The notes under the pieces are model-generated. The model ran no database searches. It saw only the letters and a list, made by a program, of their open reading frames with translations, and was not told where the DNA came from. The translations under genes and the position numbers were made by a program. From an uncultured Clostridia bacterium (GTDB taxonomy: Bacteria; Bacillota; Clostridia; Oscillospirales; Acutalibacteraceae), in the NCBI GenBank assembly GCA_946566955.1, contig CAMNXD010000001.1, positions 62,001-126,000 of the forward strand: a stretch of 64,000 bases of DNA, written 5' to 3'. Below, one piece after another: positions 15,662-27,371 of the stretch. Positions within the stretch are counted from its first letter, which is position 1, and the number at the start of each line of letters is the position of its first letter.

Positions 15662-18600
15662 ATGGTAAAAGTCAAACCCATAAAGCTTGGTAGGACCACT
15701 AGGATGAGTTTTTCTAAAATTGACGAGGTAATAAAAATACCGAATCTTGTAGAAATTCAGCAAAATTCCTATAAATGGTTTCTTGAAGAGGGACTTAAGG
15801 AAGTTTTTAAAGATGTTTCTGGTATAACAGACCACACAGGAAACTTAGTACTAGATTTTATTGATTACACTATGGATATAAATCACCCTAATTATGATAT
15901 AAAGGAGTGTAAGGAGCGAGACACCACTTATGCTGCTGCACTTCGAGTAACTGCTAGGCTTTTAAACCGTGAAACCGGACAAGTGAAGGAATCTGAAGTG
16001 TTTATGGGAGACTTCCCTCTTATGACTGAAAGCGGTACTTTTATAATTAATGGAGCAGAGCGCGTGGTTATATCTCAGCTCGTTAGATCTCCGGGAGTAT
16101 ACTTTAAAATGGAGCATGATAGAACCGGTAAGGAGCTTCATAGTGCAACTATCATACCAAATAGAGGAGCTTGGCTTGAGTACGAAACTGATTCTAATGA
16201 CGTAATGTACGTTAGAATTGATAAGAACAGAAAGATTCCAATAACTGTGTTTATACGAGTTATGGGGCTTGGTACAGATGCAGAAATACTTGAGTACTTT
16301 GGAGAAGATGAGAGAATATCCGCTACGCTTGAAAAAGATCCTTGTAAAAACATGGAGGAGGCTTTTTTTGAAATATATAGAAAACTGCGCCCTGGTGAGC
16401 CTCCAACTTTAGAAAACTCTCAAGCTCATATTAATTCACTTTTATTTGATGCTAGAAGATATGACCTTTCAAGAGTAGGAAGATATAAATATAACAAAAA
16501 ATTAGGAATAGCTTTTAGGCTCAAAGGTAGAAAACTTACACGGCCAATTCCTAATCCAATGACTGGAGAAATAATAGCAAATATTGGCGAAGTAATATCG
16601 CTTGAAAAAGCATTGGAAATTGAAAATGCTGGTGTTTGCATGGCTTACATTGAGCTAGGAGATAAAGAGTTAAAAATTATTTCTAATGGAATGGTAGATA
16701 TCAATCTATTCCTAGATTTTGATGCTAAAAAGGAATGCGGTATACATGAAAAAGTAAGGTTCGACATCCTTTGCGATATTCTATCGTCCTCTTCCAATCA
16801 AAAAGAAATAAAATCAGCAATTGTTAATCGCGTGGACGAACTAATTCCAAATCATATAATTATAGACGATATATTTGCATCTATAAACTATATGAATTGC
16901 TTATATCACGGTATAGGTGTAACGGACGACATAGACCACTTGGGAAACAGAAGAATACGTTCAGTCGGTGAGCTTCTTCAAAATCAAATGAGAATAGGTT
17001 TTGCACGCCTTGAAAGGGTTATAAAAGAGAGAATGACTCTTCAAGCTCAAGACCTTGAAGTTATAACACCTAATGCACTTATAAATATAAGACCTATTGT
17101 GGCTTCTGTTAAGGAATTTTTTGGGTCTTCACCGCTTTCGCAGTTTATGGATCAGACAAATCCTCTTTCAGAGTTAACGCATAAAAGACGTCTTTCTGCT
17201 CTTGGCCCTGGGGGACTTTCAAGGGATAGAGCAGGCTTTGAAGTCCGCGACGTTCATTATAGTCACTATGGACGCATGTGCCCTATAGAAACCCCTGAAG
17301 GAGCTAACACCGGATTGATTTCATATTTATCTACATTTGCAAGAGTAAATGAATATGGATTTATAGAAGCTCCTTTTAGAAAGATAGATAAAACTACTCA
17401 TCGAGTTACTTCAGAAGTCGTTTATTTGACAGCTGATGAAGAGGATGACTATATAGTTGCTCAAGGAAGTGAGCCTTTAAATGAAAATGGGGAGTTTATA
17501 AATGCCAAAGTAAACTGTAGGTATAGAGACCAGTTCGTTGAAGTAGAGCGTGAAAGAGCAGACTTTATGGATGTCTCACCTAAGATGGTAGTTTCTGTGG
17601 CAACTGCTATGATTCCTTTCCTTGAAAATGACGATGCCAACCGTGCGCTAATGGGTTCCAACATGCAAAAACAAGCTGTGCCACTATTAAAATCTGAGGC
17701 TCCAATAGTTGGAACGGGAATGGAATATCAAGCGGGCGTGGACTCAGGTGTTTGCGTTTTAGCTAAAGGTGACGGAATAGTAGAAAGCGTAAGTGCTGAT
17801 AAGATAGTAGTTAAATATAATACAGGTAAGAAGGAGCGCTTTGACCTTATTAAATTCGTCCGTTCTAACCAAAGTACCTGTGTAAACCAAGTACCTATTG
17901 TATCTCCCGGAGAATCCTTCAAAGCTGGAGACGTTTTAGCAGATGGCCCAGCAACATTTAATGGGGAAGCAAGTCTTGGCAAGAACGCTTTAATAGGATT
18001 TATGACTTGGGAAGGCTATAACTATGAAGATGCGGTTTTGATTAGTGAAAAGGTAGTACGTGAAGATGTTTATACTTCAATTCATATAGAAGAATATGAG
18101 CTTGAATCTCGTGACACTAAACTTGGCCCAGAAGAAATTACTAGAGATATTCCAAACGTAAATGAGGACCTACTTAAAGATTTAGATGAAGACGGCATAA
18201 TTCGCATTGGTGCCGAAGTGCGTGCGGGAGATATACTCGTGGGAAAAGTTACGCCAAAAGGTGAAACTGAGCTTACAGCTGAAGAACGTCTTTTAAGGGC
18301 AATTTTCGGAGAAAAAGCTAGAGAAGTAAGAGATACATCCTTAAGAGTACCTCATGGAGAGTACGGAATAGTAGTTGACGTAAAAATATTTACCCGTGAA
18401 AACAGCAAAAATGAACTTTCGCCGGGAGTAAATAAATTAGTGCGCTGCTATATCGCCCAAAAGAGAAAAATTTCTGTTGGAGATAAAATGGCGGGACGCC
18501 ATGGAAATAAAGGTGTTGTTTCTAGAATTTTACCTGTTGAGGATATGCCCTTTTTACCTGACGGAACTCCACTAGACATAGTTTTAAATCCACTAGGCGT

Positions 18601-19366
18601 ACCTTCTCGAATGAATATTGGTCAAGTGCTTGAAGTTCATTTGGGATATGCGGCAAAAGCTTTAGGATGGAAAGTTGCAACGCCGGTTTTTGATGGCGCT
18701 CGTGAAAGCGACATATTTGAATGCTTAAAAGATGCAGGGTTTGATGAAAGCGGTAAAGTGTGGCTCAAAGACGGAAGAACTGGTGAATATTTCGATAATC
18801 CCGTCACTGTTGGATATATGTATTATCTAAAGCTTCACCATTTAGTAGACGATAAAATTCATGCTCGTTCTACCGGACCTTATTCTCTTGTTACGCAGCA
18901 GCCATTAGGTGGTAAAGCTCAGTTTGGAGGTCAGCGCTTTGGAGAAATGGAAGTTTGGGCACTTGAAGCTTATGGAGCAGCATACACTTTGCAAGAAATC
19001 TTGACTGTTAAATCCGATGACGTTGTGGGAAGAGTTAAAACGTATGAATCCATTGTTAAAGGAAATAATGTCCCAAAGCCAGGAATACCCGAATCCTTTA
19101 AAGTGCTTATAAAGGAACTTCAGTCCATAGGACTTGACCTTTCAGTACTAGACGAAAATAATAAAGAAATTGATTTAAAACGCGATTTTGATGAAGAAGA
19201 CGATTTGGGATTATCAATTCAAAAAGATATTTTAGGGCCTGAAGTCATGACGGAAGATGACCATAAAGGCTATGAAATAGAAGACGTTGACCCTATTGAC
19301 GATGAGGAAGATGACTTCGAAGAAGGTGATTTTGAGGAAGATGATGATGACTTCCTAGTAGATTAA
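15662..19366 (+). CDS. rpoB: DNA-directed RNA polymerase beta subunit
   Basis: RpoB forms half of the RNA polymerase active centre. The 1234-residue protein starts [16 protein letters not shown] and shows the rifampicin-binding region [14 protein letters not shown] near residue 494, with unmutated landmarks, then [16 protein letters not shown] and the C-terminal [18 protein letters not shown]. The tail after residue 1170 is strongly acidic. ATG 15662 has GGAG 12 bases upstream. The gene is separated from rplJL, its usual upstream neighbours, by a divergent tyrS, and has its own promoter. Confidence 0.99.
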   Translation: MVKVKPIKLGRTTRMSFSKIDEVIKIPNLVEIQQNSYKWFLEEGLKEVFKDVSGITDHTGNLVLDFIDYTMDINHPNYDIKECKERDTTYAAALRVTARLLNRETGQVKESEVFMGDFPLMTESGTFIINGAERVVISQLVRSPGVYFKMEHDRTGKELHSATIIPNRGAWLEYETDSNDVMYVRIDKNRKIPITVFIRVMGLGTDAEILEYFGEDERISATLEKDPCKNMEEAFFEIYRKLRPGEPPTLENSQAHINSLLFDARRYDLSRVGRYKYNKKLGIAFRLKGRKLTRPIPNPMTGEIIANIGEVISLEKALEIENAGVCMAYIELGDKELKIISNGMVDINLFLDFDAKKECGIHEKVRFDILCDILSSSSNQKEIKSAIVNRVDELIPNHIIIDDIFASINYMNCLYHGIGVTDDIDHLGNRRIRSVGELLQNQMRIGFARLERVIKERMTLQAQDLEVITPNALINIRPIVASVKEFFGSSPLSQFMDQTNPLSELTHKRRLSALGPGGLSRDRAGFEVRDVHYSHYGRMCPIETPEGANTGLISYLSTFARVNEYGFIEAPFRKIDKTTHRVTSEVVYLTADEEDDYIVAQGSEPLNENGEFINAKVNCRYRDQFVEVERERADFMDVSPKMVVSVATAMIPFLENDDANRALMGSNMQKQAVPLLKSEAPIVGTGMEYQAGVDSGVCVLAKGDGIVESVSADKIVVKYNTGKKERFDLIKFVRSNQSTCVNQVPIVSPGESFKAGDVLADGPATFNGEASLGKNALIGFMTWEGYNYEDAVLISEKVVREDVYTSIHIEEYELESRDTKLGPEEITRDIPNVNEDLLKDLDEDGIIRIGAEVRAGDILVGKVTPKGETELTAEERLLRAIFGEKAREVRDTSLRVPHGEYGIVVDVKIFTRENSKNELSPGVNKLVRCYIAQKRKISVGDKMAGRHGNKGVVSRILPVEDMPFLPDGTPLDIVLNPLGVPSRMNIGQVLEVHLGYAAKALGWKVATPVFDGARESDIFECLKDAGFDESGKVWLKDGRTGEYFDNPVTVGYMYYLKLHHLVDDKIHARSTGPYSLVTQQPLGGKAQFGGQRFGEMEVWALEAYGAAYTLQEILTVKSDDVVGRVKTYESIVKGNNVPKPGIPESFKVLIKELQSIGLDLSVLDENNKEIDLKRDFDEEDDLGLSIQKDILGPEVMTEDDHKGYEIEDVDPIDDEEDDFEEGDFEEDDDDFLVD

Positions 19367-19417
19367 GATACTTTTTGAGGGACTTTTGGAACATAAAAAT
19401 TCTTAAGGGGTTGCAGT

Positions 19418-22400
19418 ATGAACTTTAATATATTTCAATCAATAAAAATAGGGCTAGCTTCTCCAGATAAAATACGCAGTTGGTCGTATGGAGAAGTCAA
19501 AAAACCTGAAACTATAAACTATAGAACTTTAAAACCAGAAGCAGAAGGCTTATTTTGCGAACGTATTTTTGGACCCCAAAAAGACTGGGAATGTCATTGC
19601 GGAAAATATAAAAGAATAAGGTATAAAGGGAAAGTTTGCGATAGATGCGGAGTTGAGGTTACAAAATCTAAAGTAAGAAGAGAAAGGATGGGTCATATAG
19701 AGCTTGCTGCTCCCGTTTCTCACATCTGGTATTTTAAAGGCATTCCTTCTCGCATGGGACTTCTTTTAGATATATCTCCGCGAATGCTAGAAAAAGTTTT
19801 ATACTTTTCAGCTTATGTAGTAATAGATGCAGGGAATGTCCGTGAGCTTGTGAATCAACAATTTTTAAGTGAAAAAGAGTACCGCGAAATGCGCGAAAAA
19901 TACGAAGACGATTTTGAAGCAGGAATGGGTGCAGAAGCCGTTAAAAAGCTTCTTCAAAACATTGACCTTGACGCTCTTTCAAGTGATATAAAAGATGAAC
20001 TAGCAACTGCCGTAGGACAAAAAAGAGTAAGACTTCTAAAGCGTTTAGAAGCAGTGGAAGCATTTAGAAATTCCGGTAACCGTCCAGAGTGGATGATTTT
20101 AGACGTTCTTCCGGTTATTCCACCCGATTTGCGTCCGATGGTTCAGCTTGACGGAGGAAGATTTGCAACTTCAGATCTCAATGATTTATATAGAAGGGTT
20201 ATAAACAGAAATAACCGTCTTAAAAGACTTATGGATCTTGGAGCGCCAGATATAATCATTAGAAATGAAAAAAGAATGCTTCAAGAATCTGTAGATGCTC
20301 TTATTGATAATGGACGCCGCGGAAGACCTGTTACTGGACCTAATAATCGTTCATTAAAATCTCTTTCTGAGATGTTAAAAGGTAAGCATGGAAGATTTAG
20401 ACAAAACCTTTTAGGAAAGCGCGTGGACTATTCAGGAAGATCGGTTATAGTCGTTGGACCTGAACTCAAAATATATCAGTGCGGGTTACCTAAAGAAATG
20501 GCTTTAGAACTTTTCAAGCCGTTTGTTATGAAGCGACTAGTTGAAGTAGGGGCTGTAAACAATATAAAAGCAGCTCGCAAAGCGGTTGATAGGTCTCGTC
20601 CAGAGGTATGGGATGCACTTGAAATAGTTATAAAAGATCATCCTGTACTTCTAAACCGTGCTCCAACTCTCCATAGGCTTGGAATTCAAGCGTTTGAGCC
20701 GGTACTCGTAGAAGGAAGAGCTTTAAAACTTCATCCGCTTGTATGTTCGGCATATAACGCCGACTTTGACGGTGACCAAATGGCAGTTCACGTACCTCTT
20801 TCAGCGGAAGCTCAAGCAGAAGCTATGTTTTTAATGCTTTCTTCAGGTAACTTACTCAAACCTTCTGACGGAAAACCGGTTACTGTTCCCTCTCAAGATA
20901 TGGTTTTAGGGTCTTATTATTTAACTATGGAAAAAGATGGTGAACTAGGTGAAGGAAAGATATTTAGAGACGTAAATGAAGCCTTAATGGCTTATGATGC
21001 TCGTGATATAACGCTTCATGCAAAAATCAAAGTACGTCATAGCTCTGATGGTGGAATTTCTAAAATAATAGATACCACTGCTGGAAGGATAATATTTAAC
21101 TCTTCTATTCCCCAGGATTTAGGATTTGTTGATAGAAGCGACCCCGAAAAGGCTGCAAATTTCGAAATTAACTTTTTAGTTGGAAAAAAGCAGCTCGGGT
21201 TAATAGTTGATGCGTGTATAAAGCGCCATGGAACTAAAAAAACTTCTCGCGTTTTAGATAATATAAAATCTCTTGGATTTAAATATTCAACTAAGGGTGC
21301 GATTACTGTTGCAATTGAAGATGCAGTAATTCCTCCAGCTAAGAAAGAGATAGTTGCAAAAGCAGAAGCTGAAATTGATACTATACTAAAAGAATATAAA
21401 AGGGGACTTTTTTCAGATCAAGAAAGAAAGAGTCATGCTCTTAAAATTTGGGAAAAGGCAACTGAGGACGTTTCTCGTGCTTTGCAAGAAAATTTGGATA
21501 AATTCAATCCGCTCTTTATGATGGCCGATTCTGGAGCCCGTGGTTCTATGAGCCAAATTAGACAGCTTGCAGGTATGCGTGGACTTATTGCAAATACCTC
21601 TGGAGCCACTATAGAAATCCCTATTCGTGCTAACTATCGTGAAGGCTTAAACGTACTTGAATATTTCATTTCTTCGCGTGGTGCGAGAAAAGGTTCTGCA
21701 GATACCGCTCTTAGGACTGCTGACTCTGGATATTTAACTCGTAGGCTCGTAGACGTTTCTCAAGATGTGATTATTAGAGAAGAGGATTGCGGATCTTGCG
21801 AAGGAATTATGGTTTTCGAAATTAAAGATGGCAAAGAATGTATAGAGAAGCTAGAAGAAAGATTAGTTGGTAGATATCTTTGCAGTGACTTTGTGGACTC
21901 ACAAACGGGTAAAGTACTTATTTCAAAAGATAAGCTCATGGACGATAATGATGCTAAAATAATCCTTGCAGCTGGAGTAGAAAAGATTGAAATTCGCTCT
22001 ATACTAAATTGTAAATCGAAGCATGGAGTATGTAAGAAATGCTATGGGGCCAACCTTGCCAACGGCTTACCAGTTGCGGTGGGAGAAGCGGTTGGAATAA
22101 TTGCAGCTCAATCTATTGGTGAACCGGGAACTCAGCTTACCATGAGAACTTTCCATACCGGAGGAATTGCAAGCTCTGAAGATATAACTCAAGGTTTACC
22201 GCGTGTTGAAGAGCTTTTTGAAGGCCGTAAACCTAAGCGTTTAGCAATTATAAGCGAGATTGCAGGAAAAGTAAGATTTGAAGAAGTTAAAAAGAGCCGC
22301 AATATTGTTGTTTATGATGCAGAAACAGGTAATGAAAAAAGCTATCTTGTACCGTATGGATCAAGGGTTTGCGTTGAAGAGAACGACTATATTGAAGCAG

Positions 22401-22996
22401 GCGACATGATAACTGAGGGTTCTGTTAATCCGCATGATGTTTTAGCAGTAAAGGGTCCAGCAGCGTTGGAAGCATATTTAATACAAGAAGTGCAAAGAGT
22501 TTATCGTCTGCAAGGTGTTGATATAAACGATAAGCATATAGAAGTAATTGTTCGTCAGATGATGCGGAAAGTCCGCGTAGATGAAGCGGGAGACACTAAT
22601 CTAATTCAGAATTCTTTAGTAGATAGAACAGAATTTTTACGTGAAAACGATAAAATTAGGGCTCGAAAAGAAACGGGAGAAACAAAGCTAAAAGAAGCAA
22701 AATGTACTCCTATACTTCTGGGAATTACGAAAGCTTCTCTAGCAACCGATTCTTTCCTTTCTGCAGCATCATTCCAAGAAACTACGCGAGTTTTAACAGA
22801 AGCAGCAATAAAAGGAAAAGTTGACCCGCTCTCTGGCTTGAAAGAAAACGTAATAATTGGAAAGCTTTTACCGGCAGGTACGGGAATAGCTCGATACAGC
22901 GACGTGAGAGTAGAAAAAGCAGCACCTGAAAGTAGATTATCTGATGCTGATGCTGAATCCAAACTAAATAGACTGCGCGAAATGCTTAAGCTTTAA
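19418..22996 (+). CDS. rpoC: DNA-directed RNA polymerase beta' subunit
   Basis: RpoC completes the polymerase active site. The 1192-residue protein has the N-terminal zinc ribbon CHCGKYKRI...CDRCG, the catalytic Mg2+ motif [13 protein letters not shown] near residue 446, the bridge-helix region and a second zinc site (CGSCEG near 790 and CKKCYG near 870). AAGGGG precedes the ATG. It lies 51 bases after rpoB. The usual rpsL-rpsG-fusA genes do not follow; a terminator ends the operon. Confidence 0.99.
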   Translation: MNFNIFQSIKIGLASPDKIRSWSYGEVKKPETINYRTLKPEAEGLFCERIFGPQKDWECHCGKYKRIRYKGKVCDRCGVEVTKSKVRRERMGHIELAAPVSHIWYFKGIPSRMGLLLDISPRMLEKVLYFSAYVVIDAGNVRELVNQQFLSEKEYREMREKYEDDFEAGMGAEAVKKLLQNIDLDALSSDIKDELATAVGQKRVRLLKRLEAVEAFRNSGNRPEWMILDVLPVIPPDLRPMVQLDGGRFATSDLNDLYRRVINRNNRLKRLMDLGAPDIIIRNEKRMLQESVDALIDNGRRGRPVTGPNNRSLKSLSEMLKGKHGRFRQNLLGKRVDYSGRSVIVVGPELKIYQCGLPKEMALELFKPFVMKRLVEVGAVNNIKAARKAVDRSRPEVWDALEIVIKDHPVLLNRAPTLHRLGIQAFEPVLVEGRALKLHPLVCSAYNADFDGDQMAVHVPLSAEAQAEAMFLMLSSGNLLKPSDGKPVTVPSQDMVLGSYYLTMEKDGELGEGKIFRDVNEALMAYDARDITLHAKIKVRHSSDGGISKIIDTTAGRIIFNSSIPQDLGFVDRSDPEKAANFEINFLVGKKQLGLIVDACIKRHGTKKTSRVLDNIKSLGFKYSTKGAITVAIEDAVIPPAKKEIVAKAEAEIDTILKEYKRGLFSDQERKSHALKIWEKATEDVSRALQENLDKFNPLFMMADSGARGSMSQIRQLAGMRGLIANTSGATIEIPIRANYREGLNVLEYFISSRGARKGSADTALRTADSGYLTRRLVDVSQDVIIREEDCGSCEGIMVFEIKDGKECIEKLEERLVGRYLCSDFVDSQTGKVLISKDKLMDDNDAKIILAAGVEKIEIRSILNCKSKHGVCKKCYGANLANGLPVAVGEAVGIIAAQSIGEPGTQLTMRTFHTGGIASSEDITQGLPRVEELFEGRKPKRLAIISEIAGKVRFEEVKKSRNIVVYDAETGNEKSYLVPYGSRVCVEENDYIEAGDMITEGSVNPHDVLAVKGPAALEAYLIQEVQRVYRLQGVDINDKHIEVIVRQMMRKVRVDEAGDTNLIQNSLVDRTEFLRENDKIRARKETGETKLKEAKCTPILLGITKASLATDSFLSAASFQETTRVLTEAAIKGKVDPLSGLKENVIIGKLLPAGTGIARYSDVRVEKAAPESRLSDADAESKLNRLREMLKL

Positions 22997-23000
22997 TCAA

Positions 23001-23030
23001 AAACCACGCTATAAGCGTGGTTTAATTTTT
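23001..23030 (+). terminator. Rho-independent terminator of rpoBC
   Basis: AAACCACGCT and AGCGTGGTTT form a 10-bp stem with a 3-base loop, followed by AATTTTT. Confidence 0.88.
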
Positions 23031-23102
23031 AGATTTTAATTTATTAATAGTATAACTGGTATAATCCCCTAAATTTGTACTATTTTTTGGTCGAGTTTGC
23101 TA

Positions 23103-23131
23103 TTGATTCTCCAAATAAAAATAGTTATAGT
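23103..23131 (+). promoter_or_regulatory. Sigma-A promoter of the 23-kb orphan gene
   Basis: TTGATT (23103-23108), 17 bases, TATAGT (23126-23131). CTCCAAATAA follows the -35 directly, as in the promoter at 12565. An inverted repeat, TATAGT-ATAC-ACTATA, covers the -10. A second TGGTATAAT lies upstream near 23056-23064. Confidence 0.7.
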
Positions 23132-23184
23132 ATACACTATAGTTGTTTTTACAATTAAATTTTAGTGTAAAGAGAGTGATGATA

Positions 23185-24390
23185 ATGGCAGAACATATTA
23201 CCGATAAAAGAAAAAAAAATTTTATAAATCAATTTCAAAAATTCACGGATGCATTTGACGATGCAGATGAAATGGTTTCAATTGTGTTCGTCGAAGGTAA
23301 AGTTTCTTACGATATATCTTCGATGTATGAACGCTATCTTGGCAGATATTTAAATGAGACTGTAGACGGAAAACCGACGCAAACTGCGAGTTGGTGTAGA
23401 AGCTTGCGCTACGAGTTGCAAAAACATGATAAAAAATATAGTCCAAAATACCTTAAGCTCAAAGAAAAAATTCGCGTATTTAGAAAAAATATTAATCTCA
23501 GAGGAAATACGAAATTTAGAATTGGCAGAGAAATTAAAAATATTTTTAAATCTCGAAAAAAAGAACTAGAAACTCTTCGAACTTCTGCTAGAATGCTTTT
23601 TGAAGATGCTTCAAAGGATTTAAAAAATATATTCGATTTATATAGCGACAAGGAAAAACTAGATAAATTCGATAATGATACTTTAATTTCCGCTTGCAAA
23701 AGTAACATTAAAAATGTTTTAAATATTATCGCATTGAACTCTGATCCATTAGTCGATGACCAAAGACTTTACGATCAATTAAAATTGCCTAAAGATAAAG
23801 AAATAGATAATATGGAAAAAAGCCTTATCAAGCGCATAAGCTCGGGGGATAACAAGAAAAGTAACAGCTCCAGTGAAAAAGAATTAATGAAGTTTCAATT
23901 GGCAGTAAGGTCTTTTTTTGACTCTTTTTCTGATTCGGGTCGCTATAAGACTAGTTTAACTCCTATAATCTTTAAACCGAAAAAAGAAGCTGAAAAATAT
24001 AAAAGTATTGCTGCAGTTTTTAAAGAGTATTTTGGTTCATTCTTTTATAAACATAGGATTTTGTCTCCAACTTCCGATTGGTGTCAATGCCTTTATGAAG
24101 AGCTTCGAGCTCATGGAATGAAATATGAATGTAAATATAGAGAAATACGCAAAAAAATTAAAGCAAATGAAGCTAGGGTGAATAAGAGGGGTAATGATAT
24201 TCTAGAAACAAGCGGAGCCGTTAGTACATTTACCGAAGCACGAGGAAATTTGATTAAGATATTTTATAATAGTTTATTTCGTTTAAAAGATTTTGTATCT
24301 TTTAAAACAGGTAATATAAGTAAACTATTAAATAATCTTGAGAACATAGATAGAGACCAGTTATTTAAGGAGCTAAAAAAGGATAGTTAA
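23185..24390 (+). CDS. Orphan protein with internal duplication, unknown function
   Basis: I do not recognise this 401-residue basic, helical protein. It is built from two related units, residues about 13-116 and 237-341. Each has FxDxF, a (M/V)(Y/F)xxYxGxxx helix, then WC..L..EL..H..KY..KY and ends with N.RGN. Trp70 pairs with Trp299, a period of 229 residues. A charged linker (GDNKKSNSSSEKE) precedes unit 2. There is no signal peptide or membrane segment. ATG 23185 follows AGAGAGTGAT closely; the upstream TTG at 23143 has no SD. It is monocistronic behind a strong promoter. Confidence 0.7.
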   Translation: MAEHITDKRKKNFINQFQKFTDAFDDADEMVSIVFVEGKVSYDISSMYERYLGRYLNETVDGKPTQTASWCRSLRYELQKHDKKYSPKYLKLKEKIRVFRKNINLRGNTKFRIGREIKNIFKSRKKELETLRTSARMLFEDASKDLKNIFDLYSDKEKLDKFDNDTLISACKSNIKNVLNIIALNSDPLVDDQRLYDQLKLPKDKEIDNMEKSLIKRISSGDNKKSNSSSEKELMKFQLAVRSFFDSFSDSGRYKTSLTPIIFKPKKEAEKYKSIAAVFKEYFGSFFYKHRILSPTSDWCQCLYEELRAHGMKYECKYREIRKKIKANEARVNKRGNDILETSGAVSTFTEARGNLIKIFYNSLFRLKDFVSFKTGNISKLLNNLENIDRDQLFKELKKDS

Positions 24391-24399
24391 AGTTAGTAT

Positions 24400-24442
24400 A
24401 AAAAATCCAGTTCAAATTACCTAAATTAGGCTTTGAACTGGA
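24400..24442 (-). terminator. Terminator of the CAU tRNA
   Basis: TCCAGTTCAAA and TTTGAACTGGA form an 11-bp stem; the loop holds a second small palindrome (CCTAA-A-TTAGG). On the minus strand it is followed by TTTTTT. It may also stop the converging orphan gene. Confidence 0.8.
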
Positions 24443-24455
24443 ATTTAAATTAACA

Positions 24456-24532
24456 TGGTGGGCCATCTAGGACTCGAACCTAGGACCGACCGGTTATGAG
24501 CCGGTTGCTCTAACCAACTGAGCTAATGGCCC
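24456..24532 (-). tRNA. tRNA-Met (anticodon CAU), CCA encoded
   Basis: A complete 77-base cloverleaf including CCA. Acceptor GGGCCAT pairs with ATGGCCC, D stem GCTC with GAGC, anticodon stem ACCGG with CCGGT, and T stem CTAGG with CCTAG around TTCGAGT. The anticodon is at 24496-24498. Base pair 1-72 is G-C and the anticodon stem lacks three G-C pairs next to the loop, so it is not the initiator. Elongator Met is most likely; the lysidine-modified Ile(CAU) tRNA cannot be excluded by eye. Confidence 0.9.
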
Positions 24533-24543
24533 TCATGTCAATA

Positions 24544-24572
24544 ATAATATTATATAGAGAATTGTTTGTCAA
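24544..24572 (-). promoter_or_regulatory. Promoter of the CAU tRNA
   Basis: On the minus strand TTGACA (24572-24567), 17 bases, TATTAT (24549-24544). The tRNA begins 12 bases after the -10. Confidence 0.7.
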
Positions 24573-24604
24573 GAGGAATTTTAAAAAAATTAAATTTTTA
24601 ATAA

Positions 24605-25690
24605 TTATTTGCTTGAATTGAAACTTTTAATGTAATCATCAAAATTGGGGCCAAACATTTTTTCTATTTCTCCATGTTTGCAATTGCAAATTATATCTTT
24701 GCGTTGTTTAAAATTTAAGTCTTTTACTTGTTTATTTACTCCAGAGGACCTAATGCTAAGGTAATCGTCTCCGCGATCTCCACTGCATAAATATAAGATT
24801 ATATCTTTATTATTTTTTATTTTACTTAAATTCTTTAAAGTATTCAGTGAGGTGAGCATTGCGGTTTCTGCCACGGCAACTATAGGTTTAAAATGGTCTT
24901 GAGATGCAACTTTATAGAAGCTATTAATTGGACTTGCTAAAATCAGTCCGCAGAGACCGTCTTTTTTACTGCTTGCATAAGCGGCAACATGTGAAGCAAC
25001 GGAGCCTCCTAAGGAATATCCAAAGGCGATAATATTCTGAGGCTTAAAGTTTAAATTTTTGTTGACATATTTATATACCTTTTCGCCGTCTTTGTAGATT
25101 GTTCCTTCAGAGATTCTCACCTTAGCTGCTGCCATGTGACTATATCCATATCCTCTATAGTCCAGAGCTACAACTGTGGCACCATTATCTAGCAATTTGC
25201 CGATTGCTGGGCATCTTCTTTGCACAAGCTCTTGGACGGAATAGCTATTAGGGCCGTATACTATAACGCATTTATCTTTTAACGAACTCTTTGATGCACT
25301 TGATAGCGTATACTTGCAGCCGCGTAAATTACCTATTTCGATATATTCTCGACTTGCATTTACAGTTTTAGTGTTATTACCGTCAGTATATGATATAGTT
25401 ACACTTGCCGTGGGCTTTATTTCTGATACATCGAGTTTTTTTGATTCAAATGCAAAAGGAAACAACTGACTATTTCCATAAATCCTTATGCCTAAAGTTG
25501 CAGCAGCTGCAATAGGTAGTCCTACTGCTCCGCCAGCAGTAGCAACTTTATTATTAGATACAAAATTTATTGTTTTATTTTTAGCTTTAATTAAATTAAA
25601 CTTAATTCCTTCAGCGTTTAAACCGCTTGCTATATTACTATTGAAAAGGAGTCCTGCTGCTAAAAGAAGAGAAAAAACTTTTTTACTCAA
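24605..25690 (-). CDS. Secreted alpha/beta hydrolase
   Basis: A 361-residue serine hydrolase of the alpha/beta fold with a Sec signal (KKVFSLLLAAGLLFNSNIAS). A second hydrophobic stretch near residues 50-68 may anchor it. The nucleophile elbow FGYSLGGS gives Ser226, CSGDRGDD gives an acid near 305-308 and CKHGEIE gives His339. VVALDYRGYGYS is the strand and oxyanion region. TTG 25690 is preferred: AGGAGC lies 10 bases upstream, and this start puts the signal peptide at the N-terminus. The longer TTG start at 25729 lacks an SD. The family resembles ABHD-type lipid or peptide hydrolases; substrate unknown. Confidence 0.75.
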   Translation of the reverse strand: MSKKVFSLLLAAGLLFNSNIASGLNAEGIKFNLIKAKNKTINFVSNNKVATAGGAVGLPIAAAATLGIRIYGNSQLFPFAFESKKLDVSEIKPTASVTISYTDGNNTKTVNASREYIEIGNLRGCKYTLSSASKSSLKDKCVIVYGPNSYSVQELVQRRCPAIGKLLDNGATVVALDYRGYGYSHMAAAKVRISEGTIYKDGEKVYKYVNKNLNFKPQNIIAFGYSLGGSVASHVAAYASSKKDGLCGLILASPINSFYKVASQDHFKPIVAVAETAMLTSLNTLKNLSKIKNNKDIILYLCSGDRGDDYLSIRSSGVNKQVKDLNFKQRKDIICNCKHGEIEKMFGPNFDDYIKSFNSSK

Positions 25691-25750
25691 TTTTTTCCAC
25701 GCTCCTGTTATTTTATTAAAAATCCCCAATTATTTTTTAACTCTACAATT

Positions 25751-25779
25751 ATTGTACCACTATAATTGCTTAAATGCAA
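25751..25779 (-). promoter_or_regulatory. Promoter of the alpha/beta hydrolase gene
   Basis: Minus strand: TTGCAT (25779-25774), 17 bases, TACAAT (25756-25751), about 60 bases before the chosen start. Confidence 0.6.
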
Positions 25780-25899
25780 GAAAAATATTTGGGTTCTAAA
25801 AAGCTTAGTTTGAATTCAAAATTGAAATTAATTTTAGCAGATTATATAATGATTATAAGAAGAGCTCTAAAACTTGAATTATAGTATAGGAAATGAAAA

Positions 25900-27258
25900 A
25901 TGAAGAAAAATGATGTTATAAATTTAAAAATTAATGATGTGAACATAGAAGGAGTAGGAATAGGTCGCCATGAAAATATGGTTGTTTTCGTACCTTCTGC
26001 AGCAATAGGAGACAATTTACGAGTTAAAATAATTAAATTAAGTAAGAATTATGTTGTAGGTAAGATTGAAGAAATATTATCGTCTTCGCCCGACCGGATA
26101 TCTTCAGACTGCAATTACTATCCCAAATGCGGAGGATGTTCATTTAGGCATATTTCTTATGAAGCGGAGCTTAGAATAAAGAGTAATCATGTACTTGGGT
26201 GCTTAGAGAGAATAGGCGGCTTTAAAGCATTCAAGCTTGAACCTATAATAAGCTCAAAGAGAATAAATTTTTATCGCAATAAATCGCAAATTCCTTTAGG
26301 AAGAAATTCATCAGGTGAATTAATTTGTGGCTTTTTTGGTGGTCACAGTCATCGAATTGTGGACTGCAGTAATTGTTTGCTTCACCCTAAAGAATTTAAT
26401 AAAATTGTTGATGCAATTAAATGGTGGATAAAAGAGTTAAATATATCAATTTACGATGAGCAAAGTCATAGTGGACTTCTGCGTCATATTTATTTAAGAT
26501 ATGCAGAAATTACTGGAGAAATAATGGTATGCTTAGTTGTTAATGGGGAATCTATACCTTTTGAGAAAGAGTTAGTAAATTATCTTAGAAAACTGAGTTT
26601 AAACATAGTGAGTATATATTTAAATATAAACACTAAAAAAACTAACGTCATATTGGGTAAAGAATTTAAGCTTATTTGGGGAAAAGAAAAAATAACGGAC
26701 TTTTTATGTGATTTAAAGTTTGAAATTTCTCCTCGTTCATTTTACCAGGTTAATAGGTCTCAAGCAGAAAAACTTTATATGACTATTAAAGAAAATATAG
26801 CTTTTCTCGAAAATCCCGAGATTTTAGATTTATATTGCGGAATAGGGACTATAGGGCTTTCTCTTTCCAAGAGTGCACATAAGGTTTTAGGGGTAGAAAT
26901 AATAAAAGAAGCCGTAGAAGACGCAAACAAAAATGCCTTTAGTAATAAAATCACAAATTCTGAATTTATTTGTTGCGACGTTTCAGAGTTAGAAGATAAA
27001 ATGCTTATTAATGATGCTAGTAATCGAGTTATTATAATTGACCCTCCAAGGAAAGGGTGCACTTTAACTTTAATAGAAAACATTATAAAAATAAGACCTA
27101 AGGTTTTAGTTTACGTATCTTGCAACCCTGCTACACTTGCGAGGGATCTCAAAATTTTTTGTCAGAAAGGATTCGAAATTCAAAAGGTAATACCTGTAGA
27201 TATGTTCCCTCGTACGTGCCATGTGGAAACTATATTACTTCTTTCTAGGGAGTCTTAA
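25900..27258 (+). CDS. rlmD: 23S rRNA (uracil-C5)-methyltransferase, RlmD/RlmCD family
   Basis: An SAM-dependent uracil-C5 methyltransferase of the TrmA/RumA family, 452 residues. It has an N-terminal TRAM domain (residues 1-60), the Fe-S-type cluster region CNYYPKCGGC near 75-84, the SAM motif ILDLYCGIGTIGLSLS near 308, IIDPPRKGC and the catalytic Cys in VYVSCNPATLARDL near 407. In Firmicutes such enzymes modify U747 and/or U1939 of 23S rRNA; which target applies is not readable. AGGA precedes ATG 25900. Confidence 0.9.
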   Translation: MKKNDVINLKINDVNIEGVGIGRHENMVVFVPSAAIGDNLRVKIIKLSKNYVVGKIEEILSSSPDRISSDCNYYPKCGGCSFRHISYEAELRIKSNHVLGCLERIGGFKAFKLEPIISSKRINFYRNKSQIPLGRNSSGELICGFFGGHSHRIVDCSNCLLHPKEFNKIVDAIKWWIKELNISIYDEQSHSGLLRHIYLRYAEITGEIMVCLVVNGESIPFEKELVNYLRKLSLNIVSIYLNINTKKTNVILGKEFKLIWGKEKITDFLCDLKFEISPRSFYQVNRSQAEKLYMTIKENIAFLENPEILDLYCGIGTIGLSLSKSAHKVLGVEIIKEAVEDANKNAFSNKITNSEFICCDVSELEDKMLINDASNRVIIIDPPRKGCTLTLIENIIKIRPKVLVYVSCNPATLARDLKIFCQKGFEIQKVIPVDMFPRTCHVETILLLSRES

Positions 27259-27371
27259 TTTCAACATAAAATCCTCATTATCTTCGTTAATTAGATTTTG
27301 TTTACTTCAAGGATTTATATTCGCTGTTCGAATTTTTACTTAAACTTTTTATTATTAGTTAAAACGTTATC

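Noticed and set aside
22606-22962. 118-codon minus-strand frame inside rpoC
   Set aside because: A shadow of the conserved rpoC coding sequence without SD or independent support; the same applies to the other antisense frames in rpoB, murA and prkC.
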